Shown here in pieces: positions 53,636 to 61,477 of a stretch of 64,000 nucleotides of DNA (positions within the stretch are counted from its first letter, which is position 1; every line of letters begins with the position of its first letter). Below the pieces are notes generated by a model. That model worked only from the letters and a program-made list of their open reading frames with translations. It was not told the DNA's origin and searched no databases. Origin of the DNA: Pseudomonas fluorescens (lineage in GTDB: Bacteria; Pseudomonadota; Gammaproteobacteria; Pseudomonadales; Pseudomonadaceae); the NCBI RefSeq assembly GCF_001648775.1, contig NZ_LVEJ01000002.1, forward strand, positions 62,001 through 126,000. The letters run 5' to 3'. Both the position numbers and the translations under genes were made by a program.

Positions 53636-54547
53636 TCAACTGCCAGGTTTGTTGTAGCGCCAGTAGCCCATCAGGTTGAGCGATTCGCGCGCGATGCCGC
53701 AGTCCTTGATCAGGTATTTGCGCAGGCTCATGACCGCCGCGCTTTCTCCGGCGATCCAGCCATAGAATCCGTCAGTCGCCGTATCGGTGATTTCCCAAAG
53801 AATGTCTTTATCGATATCGACCTCGGCCAACTCTGTGGTCTGCCCCGCCAAAGACGCATGGACGGGCAATGTCGCCTGACGCACGGCGTCCACCATCAGG
53901 GTTCCGGCAACCGTCGCATTGGCCTGATCGCGCACCAGCCATTGCACCGTCAATCCGGGCCAGTCAGGTACGGCCAGCATGTCCTGCGCGCTGTCGACTT
54001 CAAAGAATGCCTGCGTTTTCGGCGGCTCAGCGAGCGCTACCAACTCATCCAGAATACCCAACGCCGCCGGTAACGCTGTTGCATCGGCAACCAGCAGTAA
54101 CTGCTTGAGGGCTTGTGGCGGTTTCCATTCGAAGCCACCGGCTTGCTGCGCGGAAAAACCTCGCTCAGGAGCGAGAATCTGCATCGAGTCCCCCGGCTGG
54201 GCGCGCAACGCCCAACGCGAGGCCGGACCGGTTTCACCGTGCAGAACAAAATCGATATCCACCTCGCCCTGTTCCGCGCGCAGATGGCGGATGGTGTAGG
54301 TGCGCATGGCGGGGCGTCGGTCGACCAGCATCGCCTTGAATCGCGCGTACCAGCCATCCTCTTGGGAGAGCTTTGACTGCGAACCGTCTGCCGCCGGGAA
54401 AAACAGCTTCACCCGCTGATCTGGCGCCCAGGTAGCCATTTCGTGGGCCGACGGACCAGCAAGCGTAATCCGCATCATGTGCGGACTTAGCTGGGTTTTA
54501 CGATGCAAAGTGACATCGAAGAGTTTGTACGGATTGGCGGAGGCCAT
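53636..54547 (-). CDS. siderophore-interacting FAD reductase
   Basis: The protein has 303 residues of the SIP family. The FAD-binding motif RTYTIRH is near residue 81 and the acidic pocket FVLHGETGPASRWA near 100 to 115, followed by a C-terminal NAD(P)H-domain. The C-terminal WRYNKPG is typical. It reduces ferric siderophores in the cytoplasm to free iron. No Fur box can be recognised with confidence upstream. Confidence 0.93.
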   Translation of the reverse strand: MASANPYKLFDVTLHRKTQLSPHMMRITLAGPSAHEMATWAPDQRVKLFFPAADGSQSKLSQEDGWYARFKAMLVDRRPAMRTYTIRHLRAEQGEVDIDFVLHGETGPASRWALRAQPGDSMQILAPERGFSAQQAGGFEWKPPQALKQLLLVADATALPAALGILDELVALAEPPKTQAFFEVDSAQDMLAVPDWPGLTVQWLVRDQANATVAGTLMVDAVRQATLPVHASLAGQTTELAEVDIDKDILWEITDTATDGFYGWIAGESAAVMSLRKYLIKDCGIARESLNLMGYWRYNKPGS

Positions 54548-54634
54548 GGGGAGCTCCTTCTGGAAATCAACAACGACTCCAATAGGAACGAATCGCGCTT
54601 GATTGCCTTTAGGCAGCTCCGCCGAATGGAGTGC

Positions 54635-55003
54635 TTATGGCGTGATCGGATGCTCGATCAACACCGATTCAACGTTCTGCTTTTTGGCTTTCACCAATGC
54701 CGCATCCACTTGCACCTTCCGCGCCTCGGCTTCCGCCTGGGAGTTGAACGGGCCGATCAGAATCCGCGTTTTACCGTTACCGTCCTTGATCACGGTTGGC
54801 ACGAAAGCGTGCTCGATCAACCAGCCGCTCAAGTCGCTCACTGCCTGAGGCGTTTCACCGCGCACCTCAAGATCCCACTGCGGGGTGGCAGCCGCTGCAG
54901 GCGACGTGGCAACTGCCGCTTTCGGTTTCTGCACGTCTACACGCTTGCCTTCACCACATCCTGCCAACACCAGTGCCGCGATGACCCAGACCAATTTGCG
55001 CAC
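54635..55003 (-). CDS. SPOR-domain lipoprotein
   Basis: The protein has 122 residues with a lipoprotein signal (ALVLAGC; lipidated Cys16). Residues 42 to 115 form an SPOR-like fold (WDLEVRGETPQAVSDLSGWL, TRILIGPFNSQAEAEARK), which binds denuded peptidoglycan in related proteins. It is probably an envelope protein linked to cell division or wall turnover. Confidence 0.82.
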   Translation of the reverse strand: MRKLVWVIAALVLAGCGEGKRVDVQKPKAAVATSPAAAATPQWDLEVRGETPQAVSDLSGWLIEHAFVPTVIKDGNGKTRILIGPFNSQAEAEARKVQVDAALVKAKKQNVESVLIEHPITP

Positions 55004-55253
55004 AACACTTTCCTCGGAATTCTCAAAGCGGCGATCTTATCATTCATAAATACTTCGCGAGCCCCGCAAAATGGGCACAAAACAACGAGATTGATGAATG
55101 CAGCCTCTGTATAGTTACGCCCTGGGAATTAATGCCGCGTCTGCGCGTCAGAAAGAGGCACCCAAACCGTGAGACTTCGCACTAATCTATACGTACCACC
55201 GACCTCTGCACTGTCTGAATCAGGTGCCCTACAAAGCAATCAAGGAGAAGACC

Positions 55254-55448
55254 ATGCTGATACTCACCCGCAAAGTCGGTGAAAGCATAAATATTGGTGA
55301 TGACATTACGATCACCATCCTCGGCGTAAGCGGCCAACAAGTCCGCATCGGCATCAACGCCCCGAAAAACGTTGCCGTGCACCGTGAAGAGATTTATCAG
55401 CGCATTCAAGCTGGCCTGACCGCCCCGGACAAGCCACAAACGCCCTGA
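55254..55448 (+). CDS. rsmE: CsrA/RsmA-family regulator, RsmE type
   Basis: The protein has 64 residues, beginning [18 protein letters not shown], with the RNA-contacting [12 protein letters not shown] near 44 to 55. The full sequence looks like the RsmE homologue of fluorescent pseudomonads rather than RsmA. It binds GGA motifs at ribosome sites of target mRNAs and is antagonised by Gac-controlled small RNAs. Its own ribosome site AAGGAGA contains such a GGA, allowing autoregulation. Confidence 0.93.
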   Translation: MLILTRKVGESINIGDDITITILGVSGQQVRIGINAPKNVAVHREEIYQRIQAGLTAPDKPQTP

Positions 55449-55646
55449 ACCGCATCGCAGTCACTAGCCAGTTCGTTTACCTGTGTAATGACTGGCTAAA
55501 GATTCACGCGCCGTATTGCCACCCGCTCCCCACCTCACTGGGCACGGCGCCTGACATTGTCACAACCCCCTGAGCGTCGATACTACCTAGCATTCTCAGG
55601 ACTGGATGTAGGACGTTTCCGAGAGAACACAGAGAAGCGCGCCCTC

Positions 55647-56102
55647 CTAACCAAATGTCACACCTCGGGCCATGCCAGTGGCCGCGATCACCATCAGCAC
55701 CATCAGCAACGCCTCGAAATGACTGATCCGCGCATACAACTTTGTGCGCCCGGTATCGAGCGTTCGGCCCCGCCCCAACGCAATCCGCCACTTGATCAAT
55801 GTGATCATCGGCGCGAGCTCTACCAGCAAAATCAGCACGAACAACGTCATCTTCAAATGGAACAGTGGCTGATGAAGATAATAGTCAGTGCCCTTTTCGT
55901 ACCCGCCAAACGCTCGCATCCCACCCGTGACCAGCAGGATCAGCGCTGAAATCCCCCAGATATTGTCAGCGAGCAAAACTCGCCCAGCCTCCCCCGTCCC
56001 GGCAGCGAGGCGGCTGAACGCCGTACCGCGAGTCAGCACTGCCCAGAAAGCCAAGGCAAAAGCCAATAGATGAACCGCTGCAAGAGACCAGTGAACCAGC
56101 AT
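55647..56102 (-). CDS. DUF2214 inner-membrane protein
   Basis: The protein has about 151 residues with four membrane helices. Conserved parts are HWSLAAVHLLAFALAFWAVL, LADNIWGISALILLVTGGMRAF and HQPLFHLKMTLF with heme-like spaced His residues, as in DUF2214. ATG 56102 has a good spacing from AGGAG; ATG 56108 is too close. Function unknown. Confidence 0.85.
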   Translation of the reverse strand: MLVHWSLAAVHLLAFALAFWAVLTRGTAFSRLAAGTGEAGRVLLADNIWGISALILLVTGGMRAFGGYEKGTDYYLHQPLFHLKMTLFVLILLVELAPMITLIKWRIALGRGRTLDTGRTKLYARISHFEALLMVLMVIAATGMARGVTFG

Positions 56103-56506
56103 CGACATACTCCTTTATAGAGAGTTGAAAATCGGCCAGTCAGTAGTAGTCGAAAAAGCAGGGACTTGCCCGTAACGGACAGACCGTCGCTAAACGTATT
56201 GAGGGAAGAGAGCCAAATCGCAGGCAAAAAAAATCCCAAGCAGCTGATGGAAGCTTGGGATTTAAAAATGCATAAACCGTGGTGGTGAACGCGGGGCGGA
56301 TCTTACTGAATCAATGGCCGCGCAACAACTTATTTTTGATAACCGGTCAGTTAAAAATTATCGTAAGTCATTCAATATCCACACTATTTAGAAGGTCGCT
56401 GGCGACAGACGGTCAAAAATCGACCATCCAATTGCTGTAAGAATTGTTGACCACCACTTCAGCCCAAGAGGATTATTCGGGCGCAAATTTACACGGACGG
56501 TAAAAA
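56103..56506. other. intergenic, AT-rich, with an orphan terminator
   Basis: No gene is seen in 404 bases. The left part is the promoter region of the DUF2214 gene. A terminator facing the minus direction lies at 56225-56263. From about 56260 the sequence becomes AT-rich and unlike the surrounding host DNA, in keeping with an inserted segment. Confidence 0.5.
56225..56263 (-). terminator. minus-strand terminator without an obvious gene
   Basis: AAATCCCAAGC (56231-56241) pairs with GCTTGGGATTT (56253-56263); on the minus strand the stem is followed by TTTTTTTT. No minus-strand gene precedes it for 880 bases except tRNA-Val, which has its own terminator. It may be the original tRNA-Val terminator displaced by an insertion. 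Confidence 0.7.
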
Positions 56507-56848
56507 TTGAGACGACAAACACTGCTCATCAGCTTCTTGTGTTGCATCAGCTTCTTCGCCAGCGCGACCAACGCCCCCATCAAGGAAGGCATGTCGTTTG
56601 TCAGTGCAAGAAAAGCACTGCTCAACAATGGCTGGAAACCCAACAAAACCTATTCCGGTGAATACGGTGTCGAAAACATCCTCATGCGAAAAGGCTTTGT
56701 TGAAATTGAATTCTGCTCCGTGGGCGTTCAGTACTGCCTCTTTAATTACACCAAAAACAATACCTGCCTGGGTGTCGGTACCGTCGGGGAAGAGATCAAG
56801 GATATGAAGGTCTACTCATGGCACTTCAAATGCCCGGAGCCGGATTGA
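56507..56848 (+). CDS. orphan secreted protein, TTG start
   Basis: The protein has 113 residues. A TAA lies just upstream in frame, so TTG 56507 is the first usable codon; it gives a good signal peptide (RRQTLLISFLCCISFFASA). The mature part has the motif GMSFVSARKALLNNGWKP, shared with small secreted proteins of unknown role, and four Cys residues. The DNA is AT-rich compared with the host genes. It could be an immunity- or envelope-type cargo gene. Confidence 0.6.
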   Translation: MRRQTLLISFLCCISFFASATNAPIKEGMSFVSARKALLNNGWKPNKTYSGEYGVENILMRKGFVEIEFCSVGVQYCLFNYTKNNTCLGVGTVGEEIKDMKVYSWHFKCPEPD

Positions 56849-56879
56849 AAACGCCCCCCCCCCCTGCCCCGACTCGTTA

Positions 56880-57044
56880 TGGTTGGCACCTGGGTGCCTC
56901 TTGTACGAGCAGCAGAACTTCCCGCAGGAATACATCCAGCCGCCGCTTGGCCACGCGGACGAGAAGAAGACGAAGCACTATCAGGAGGGACACGGCGACA
57001 AGACGATCGACTATGTTGAGGTGAGCACCGAACTGGCGTTCTGA
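56880..57044 (+). pseudogene. tyrosine integrase C-terminal remnant
   Basis: The frame ending at TGA 57044 reads LYEQQNFPQEYIQPPLGHADE then KKTKHYQEGHGDKTIDYVEV and STELAF. This is the typical C-terminus of Pseudomonas phage-type tyrosine integrases, including the GH box (LGHAD) and the catalytic Tyr in HYQEGHG. Only about 50 codons remain. Just upstream, TGGCAC and CTGGGTGCC in another frame look like a WHEIRSLGA motif with an internal deletion. It is a dead gene and lies 100 bases from the tRNA-Val 3' end. Confidence 0.75.
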
Positions 57045-57083
57045 GGTGGGGGTTTTGCAAAAGTTTTGCAAATCGCAGACAAC

Positions 57084-57113
57084 AAAAAAGGGCCCACCTT
57101 TCGGTGAGCCCTT
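57084..57113 (-). terminator. terminator of tRNA-Val
   Basis: On the minus strand AAGGGCTCACC pairs with GGTGGGCCCTT (one mismatch) around GAAA and is followed by TTTTG. It lies 30 bases after the tRNA. Confidence 0.85.
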
Positions 57114-57142
57114 CTAGACCGCCCAGCAGAGCGGATTTTGTT

Positions 57143-57219
57143 TGGTAGGCGCGATTGGACTCGAACCAACGACCCCCACCATGTCAAGGTGGTGCTCTAA
57201 CCAACTGAGCTACGTGCCT
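57143..57219 (-). tRNA. tRNA-Val(GAC)
   Basis: The 77-base cloverleaf has anticodon stem CCACC/GGTGG with loop TTGACAT (anticodon GAC), T-loop GTTCGAGTC and encoded CCA. The acceptor stem is AGGCACG with CGCGCCT, which leaves an A-C mismatch at the fifth pair. The integrase remnant is next to its 3' end. Confidence 0.95.
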
Positions 57220-57402
57220 GCTGTGAGGCGGCATTCTACGGAATTCCGGAGGGGTGTCAACACCTTTTTTTCACCTAACCCTATGAATATGCAAAATATT
57301 TAATTTCCGGCCTGTGAGGCAGATTTTCCGCTGGCTGGCGGAGGTTTTTCAACTCGGGTAGGATCGACGCACTCGTAAAATATATTAAACAGAGGCTACA
57401 GG
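57220..57402. other. short intergenic region before the amine oxidase-like gene
   Basis: No gene is seen. The region is AT-rich between 57260 and 57400 and should contain the promoters of tRNA-Val (minus) and of the oxidoreductase (plus). TACAGGATGG gives only a weak ribosome site for the latter. Confidence 0.4.
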
Positions 57403-58686
57403 ATGGCGCACACCCCTTACCCAGAGTCTTATTACGCTGCGTCGGCCAATGCCGTACCGCCCCGCCCTGCCTTGCAGGATGATGTGGAGACGGACGTCTG
57501 TGTGATCGGCGCCGGGTATACCGGATTGTCCTCGGCGCTGTTCCTGTTGGAGAACGGGTTTCGCGTGACCGTGCTGGAGGCGGCCAAGGTCGGTTTCGGC
57601 GCATCGGGGCGCAATGGCGGGCAGATCGTCAACAGCTACAGCCGCGATATTGACGTGATCGAGCGCAGCGTCGGCCCCCGGCAGGCGCAACTGCTCGGGC
57701 AGATGGCCTTCGAAGGGGGCCGGATCATTCGCGATCGCGTGGCCAAGTACAACATCCAGTGCGACCTGAAGGACGGCGGTGTATTCGCCGCCCTGACTGC
57801 CAAGCAAATGGGCCATCTTGAATCGCAGAAGCGCCTCTGGGAGCGCTTCGGTCATACGCAACTCGAACTGCTCGATCAGCGTCGCATTCGCGAAGTGGTT
57901 GCGTGTGATCAGTATGTCGGCGGCATGCTCGACATGAGTGGCGGGCATATTCATCCGCTGAACCTCGCGCTCGGCGAAGCGGCAGCGGTTGAGTCCCTCG
58001 GCGGCACCCTTTATGAGCAATCGCCCGCCGTGCGTATCGAGCGCGGCGCCAACCCGGTCGTGCACACCCCGCAAGGCAAGGTCAGGGCCAAATTCATCAT
58101 CGTTGCCGGTAATGCCTACCTCGGCAACCTGGTGCCGGAACTGGCGGCCAAATCGATGCCGTGCGGCACGCAGGTGATCACCACCGAGCCACTGGGTGAC
58201 GAGCTGGCGAAAACGTTGCTGCCGCAGGATTACTGCGTCGAAGACTGCAACTACCTGCTCGACTATTACCGTCTGACTGGCGACAAACGCCTGATCTTCG
58301 GCGGCGGCGTTGTTTATGGCGCGCGGGATCCGGCGAACATCGAGGCGATCATCCGTCCGAAAATGCTCAAGGCGTTTCCGCAGCTCAAGGATGTGAAGAT
58401 TGATTACGCCTGGACGGGTAATTTCCTGCTGACGTTGTCGCGCTTGCCACAAGTTGGGCGCCTGGGCGACAACATCTATTATTCGCAGGGTTGCAGTGGC
58501 CATGGCGTGACGTACACACACTTGGCGGGCAAGGTGCTGGCTGAGGCGTTACGCGGTCAGGCTGAACGCTTTGATGCGTTTGCCGATTTGCCCCACTATC
58601 CGTTCCCCGGCGGCCAATTGCTGCGAACACCATTTGCAGCGTTGGGTGCTTGGTATTACGGCTTGCGCGACAAATTCGGGATGTAA
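57403..58686 (+). CDS. FAD-dependent amine oxidoreductase (PuuB/PauB-like)
   Basis: The protein has 427 residues of the DAO family. The FAD dinucleotide-binding motif is VIGAGYTGLSSALFLLENG at about 33 to 51, followed by FGASGRNGGQI. The C-terminal YSQGCSGHGVTYTHLAGKVLAE closes the FAD site. The closest known type is gamma-glutamylputrescine oxidase (PuuB/PauB), but substrate cannot be fixed from sequence, and no polyamine genes are adjacent. Confidence 0.88.
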   Translation: MAHTPYPESYYAASANAVPPRPALQDDVETDVCVIGAGYTGLSSALFLLENGFRVTVLEAAKVGFGASGRNGGQIVNSYSRDIDVIERSVGPRQAQLLGQMAFEGGRIIRDRVAKYNIQCDLKDGGVFAALTAKQMGHLESQKRLWERFGHTQLELLDQRRIREVVACDQYVGGMLDMSGGHIHPLNLALGEAAAVESLGGTLYEQSPAVRIERGANPVVHTPQGKVRAKFIIVAGNAYLGNLVPELAAKSMPCGTQVITTEPLGDELAKTLLPQDYCVEDCNYLLDYYRLTGDKRLIFGGGVVYGARDPANIEAIIRPKMLKAFPQLKDVKIDYAWTGNFLLTLSRLPQVGRLGDNIYYSQGCSGHGVTYTHLAGKVLAEALRGQAERFDAFADLPHYPFPGGQLLRTPFAALGAWYYGLRDKFGM

Positions 58687-58713
58687 AAAAGGGCCGCTGA
58701 TAGCGGCCCTTTT
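58685..58713. terminator. bidirectional terminator
   Basis: GGGCCGCT and AGCGGCCC pair around GAT, with A-run before and T-run after. It separates the oxidoreductase from the converging XdhC-like gene. Confidence 0.92.
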
Positions 58714-58726
58714 CATTGCACAACTC

Positions 58727-59698
58727 TTAAAGCTGATCCCGAGCAATCCCGCTGCGAATCCGCAGGATATCCGCCAGCACCGCCAGAGCAATTTCCGCCG
58801 GCGTCTTGCTACCCAGGTTAAGGCCGATCGGCGCATGAATACGCGCCAACTCAGCCTCGCCCAGACCGCCGATCCGACGCAACCGCTCGAAACGTTTCTG
58901 CGATGTCTGCAGCGAACCCATCACGCCGATGTAAAAGGCTTCAGTGCGCACCGCTTCCATCATCGCCAGATCGTCGATACGTGGATCATGCGTTAACGCC
59001 ACGACCGCCGTATCACGATGACAGCCACCATCAGCAATAAACACCGACGGCAGTTGCCGACGAATTTCCACGCCATCCAGCACCACGCCTTCGAGCACCT
59101 CATCGCGCGGATCGCAGAGAATCACTTCAAACCCGAGGCCGACGGCAAATTCGGCACACGCCTGCGCCACGCTGGAATAACCGGCGAGCAACAAGCGCTG
59201 CGCCGCGCCAACGCGAATCCGCACCCGATCAATCTCACGCTCGATCCGCGCACCCTGCTCGCGATCAGCGAACAGACTCCGCGCACCACTGGCCAGATCG
59301 ACCTCGCGAATCAAGCGACGCTGACCGAGCAGCGCCGACTCCAATTCACGCAAATGCGCCTGCACTTCGCAGTCAGCGTCAAATTTCTCTACCAGCACAT
59401 CAAGGATGCCGCCGCAGGGCAGGCTGACCCGCGAACGCGGATCGTCGCCCTCGCCGTAACGCACGACGTTGACCGCATCGAGAAACGCACCTTCGGCGAC
59501 GCGCTCGAGAAAGTCTTCCTCGACGCAGCCGCCGGACAGCGAGCCGATCCACTGTCCGCCATCGTTCACCGCCAGCAGCGAACCCGGCGCACGCGGTGCC
59601 GAGCCGTAAGTCGTCAGCACGGTGCAGAGCCAGATGCGCTGCCCCGCCACCGACCACTCCAGCGCCCGCCGCACCACCTGTAGATCGAGATGCTGCAT
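58727..59698 (-). CDS. XdhC-like molybdenum cofactor insertion/maturation protein
   Basis: The protein has 323 residues from ATG 59698. The N-terminal XdhC/CoxI domain includes TYGSAPRAPGSLLAV and GSLSGGCVEEDF; the C-terminal Rossmann domain includes VVALTHDPRIDDLAMMEAV and GVMGSLQTSQKR. Such proteins load sulfurated Mo cofactor into xanthine dehydrogenase-type enzymes. The gene starts one base after the cytochrome stop, so it serves the enzyme encoded upstream. Confidence 0.92.
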   Translation of the reverse strand: MQHLDLQVVRRALEWSVAGQRIWLCTVLTTYGSAPRAPGSLLAVNDGGQWIGSLSGGCVEEDFLERVAEGAFLDAVNVVRYGEGDDPRSRVSLPCGGILDVLVEKFDADCEVQAHLRELESALLGQRRLIREVDLASGARSLFADREQGARIEREIDRVRIRVGAAQRLLLAGYSSVAQACAEFAVGLGFEVILCDPRDEVLEGVVLDGVEIRRQLPSVFIADGGCHRDTAVVALTHDPRIDDLAMMEAVRTEAFYIGVMGSLQTSQKRFERLRRIGGLGEAELARIHAPIGLNLGSKTPAEIALAVLADILRIRSGIARDQL

Positions 59699-59699
59699 G

Positions 59700-60935
59700 T
59701 CAGTGCGCCTTGTGCTCGATGGACGGTGCATCGGCTTGCAGCTTCTGCACCTCGCTCACTGCCAGCTCGGCGGACTGACCACCCCAGCCCTGACGCAGGT
59801 AGTTGAGCAGATCGGTCAGCTGTTCCGGACTGAGTTTGTCGGCAAAACCCGGCATCGGCTGCATATGCTCGAACCCGGAGAACTTCTGCTCGCCGATCCC
59901 ATCCTCGATTACCCGCAGCAGGTTGCGCGGATCCTCGAGACGCAACGTAGTATTGCCGCGCATGGCCACCGCAATGTGCGGCTTGCCTTCGCCACCGACC
60001 GCGTGGCAACCGGCGCAGACATTCAGGTATTCCTGCTGGCCGCGCTGGGCACTGGCGCTGAGTTTCTCGACTGGCACTTCAACCAGCGCTTTGGCTGCCG
60101 GCGGTTTGTCGCCGAGCAGGAACGTCGCCATCGCCGCCAGATCCGCATCGTTCAGGCCTTGCGTGCTGTTGTGGAACACCGGGAACATCTCGTTGAACAT
60201 CGTCCCTTGCGCACTCATGCCGTGCTTGAGGAACGTGCTCAGATCCTGCTCGTTCCAACCGCGAGCGGCCAGATCAGTAGCGAGCAGGCTCGGCGCCAGA
60301 TAGCCATTGAGAATGCCGCCAGTCAGGCGCTTATCCAACTGCATAGCACCCGGCAGACCGCGCGGGGTGTGGCATTCGCCGCAGTGACCGAGCACCTCGA
60401 CCATGTACTGGCCACGTTTCCAGGCTTCGCTTTTGCCTTCCGCCGACTCCAGCTTCAGCGCTTTGCCGTACATCATGTTCCAGCCGATCAGGCCCGGACG
60501 CACGTTGAATGGAAAGCTCAGGCTGGTGACCGGTGCGGCGCGCTCGATCGGCTCGATGGTTTTCAGGTACGCATGGATCGCGTCCGAATCTTCGCGCGGC
60601 ATCAGGTGATACGAGGCGTACGGCATCGCCGGATACAGATTGGCGCCATCGCGACGTTTGCCCTCGGTCAGCGCCGCGAAGAACTCGTCATCGTTGTACA
60701 AACCGATGCCGTGCTCCTTGCTCGGGGTGATGTTGGTGCCGTAGATCGTGCCGAACGGCGAGACGATCGGCAGGCCGCCCGCAAACGGCGCGCCACCTGG
60801 TGCGGTGTGGCAAGCCATGCAGTCAGCAGCGCGTGCGAGATACTCGCCGCGCTTGACCTGGTCATCGGCGTGGGCAAACAACACCGGCGCAGCGAGGCCG
60901 ACCGCCAGGGTCAGGCGGGTCAGAAAAAGCTTCAT
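59700..60935 (-). CDS. membrane-associated triheme cytochrome c subunit
   Basis: The protein has 411 residues. A signal peptide (about 1 to 23) is followed by three class I cytochrome domains with CMACH (about 39), CGECH (about 185) and CAGCH (about 305). This is the electron-acceptor subunit found with periplasmic dehydrogenases such as alcohol, gluconate or molybdenum hydroxylase types. It would take electrons from the adjacent Fe-S/Mo subunits to the respiratory chain. Upstream AAGGAGGG supports ATG 60935. Confidence 0.94.
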   Translation of the reverse strand: MKLFLTRLTLAVGLAAPVLFAHADDQVKRGEYLARAADCMACHTAPGGAPFAGGLPIVSPFGTIYGTNITPSKEHGIGLYNDDEFFAALTEGKRRDGANLYPAMPYASYHLMPREDSDAIHAYLKTIEPIERAAPVTSLSFPFNVRPGLIGWNMMYGKALKLESAEGKSEAWKRGQYMVEVLGHCGECHTPRGLPGAMQLDKRLTGGILNGYLAPSLLATDLAARGWNEQDLSTFLKHGMSAQGTMFNEMFPVFHNSTQGLNDADLAAMATFLLGDKPPAAKALVEVPVEKLSASAQRGQQEYLNVCAGCHAVGGEGKPHIAVAMRGNTTLRLEDPRNLLRVIEDGIGEQKFSGFEHMQPMPGFADKLSPEQLTDLLNYLRQGWGGQSAELAVSEVQKLQADAPSIEHKAH

Positions 60936-60937
60936 GC

Positions 60938-61477
60938 TTAACCCTCCTTGACCAGGCCGAGATCGGTCAGCACGTTGCGGGTGGCGTTGTAGTAACGCAC
61001 GTACCCGGTGCAACGGCAGACGTGATGACCGAGGCTGTCCTCGATGACTTGTTCGAGCTTGCTTTGCACGGTCGGCTGGCGTTGCAGCTTTTCAACCAGC
61101 ACGGTCGCGGCGTTAACGAAGCCCGGAGCGCAGTAGCTGCACTGGAAGGCGAACTCGTCGACGAAGCGCTGCTGGATCGGGTTCAACTCGGTGACCTGGC
61201 CGCTCTCGTCACGCTTGGCGTGAGATTCGATGGTGCGGACTTTCTTGCCTTCGAAGTAATGCGCGCCAGTGATACAGGTGCGCACTTCTTCGCTGGTGCC
61301 GTCCGGGTTGTCGACGATCACCACGCAGGCGTGGCAGATGCCCTGGCCGCAGCCCAGACGCGAACCGGTGAGGTTTTTGTATTCGTGCAGGTAGTCGATC
61401 ATCGGCAGGTCATCAGGGATGTCCACCGGGCCGACGGATTGACCATTGAGGGTCAGTTGAAGCGGACGGTTAGCCAT
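60938..61477 (-). CDS. 2Fe-2S subunit of molybdenum hydroxylase
   Basis: The protein has 179 residues from ATG 61477 (AAGGAGG upstream). The plant-type 2Fe-2S motif GCGQGICHACVV (about 42 to 53) and the second cluster CSYCAPGF...CRCTGY (about 112 to 150) are complete. It transfers electrons from the Mo site to the cytochrome. It has no signal peptide of its own, so it may be exported with the Mo subunit. It overlaps that gene by eight bases. Confidence 0.95.
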   Translation of the reverse strand: MANRPLQLTLNGQSVGPVDIPDDLPMIDYLHEYKNLTGSRLGCGQGICHACVVIVDNPDGTSEEVRTCITGAHYFEGKKVRTIESHAKRDESGQVTELNPIQQRFVDEFAFQCSYCAPGFVNAATVLVEKLQRQPTVQSKLEQVIEDSLGHHVCRCTGYVRYYNATRNVLTDLGLVKEG

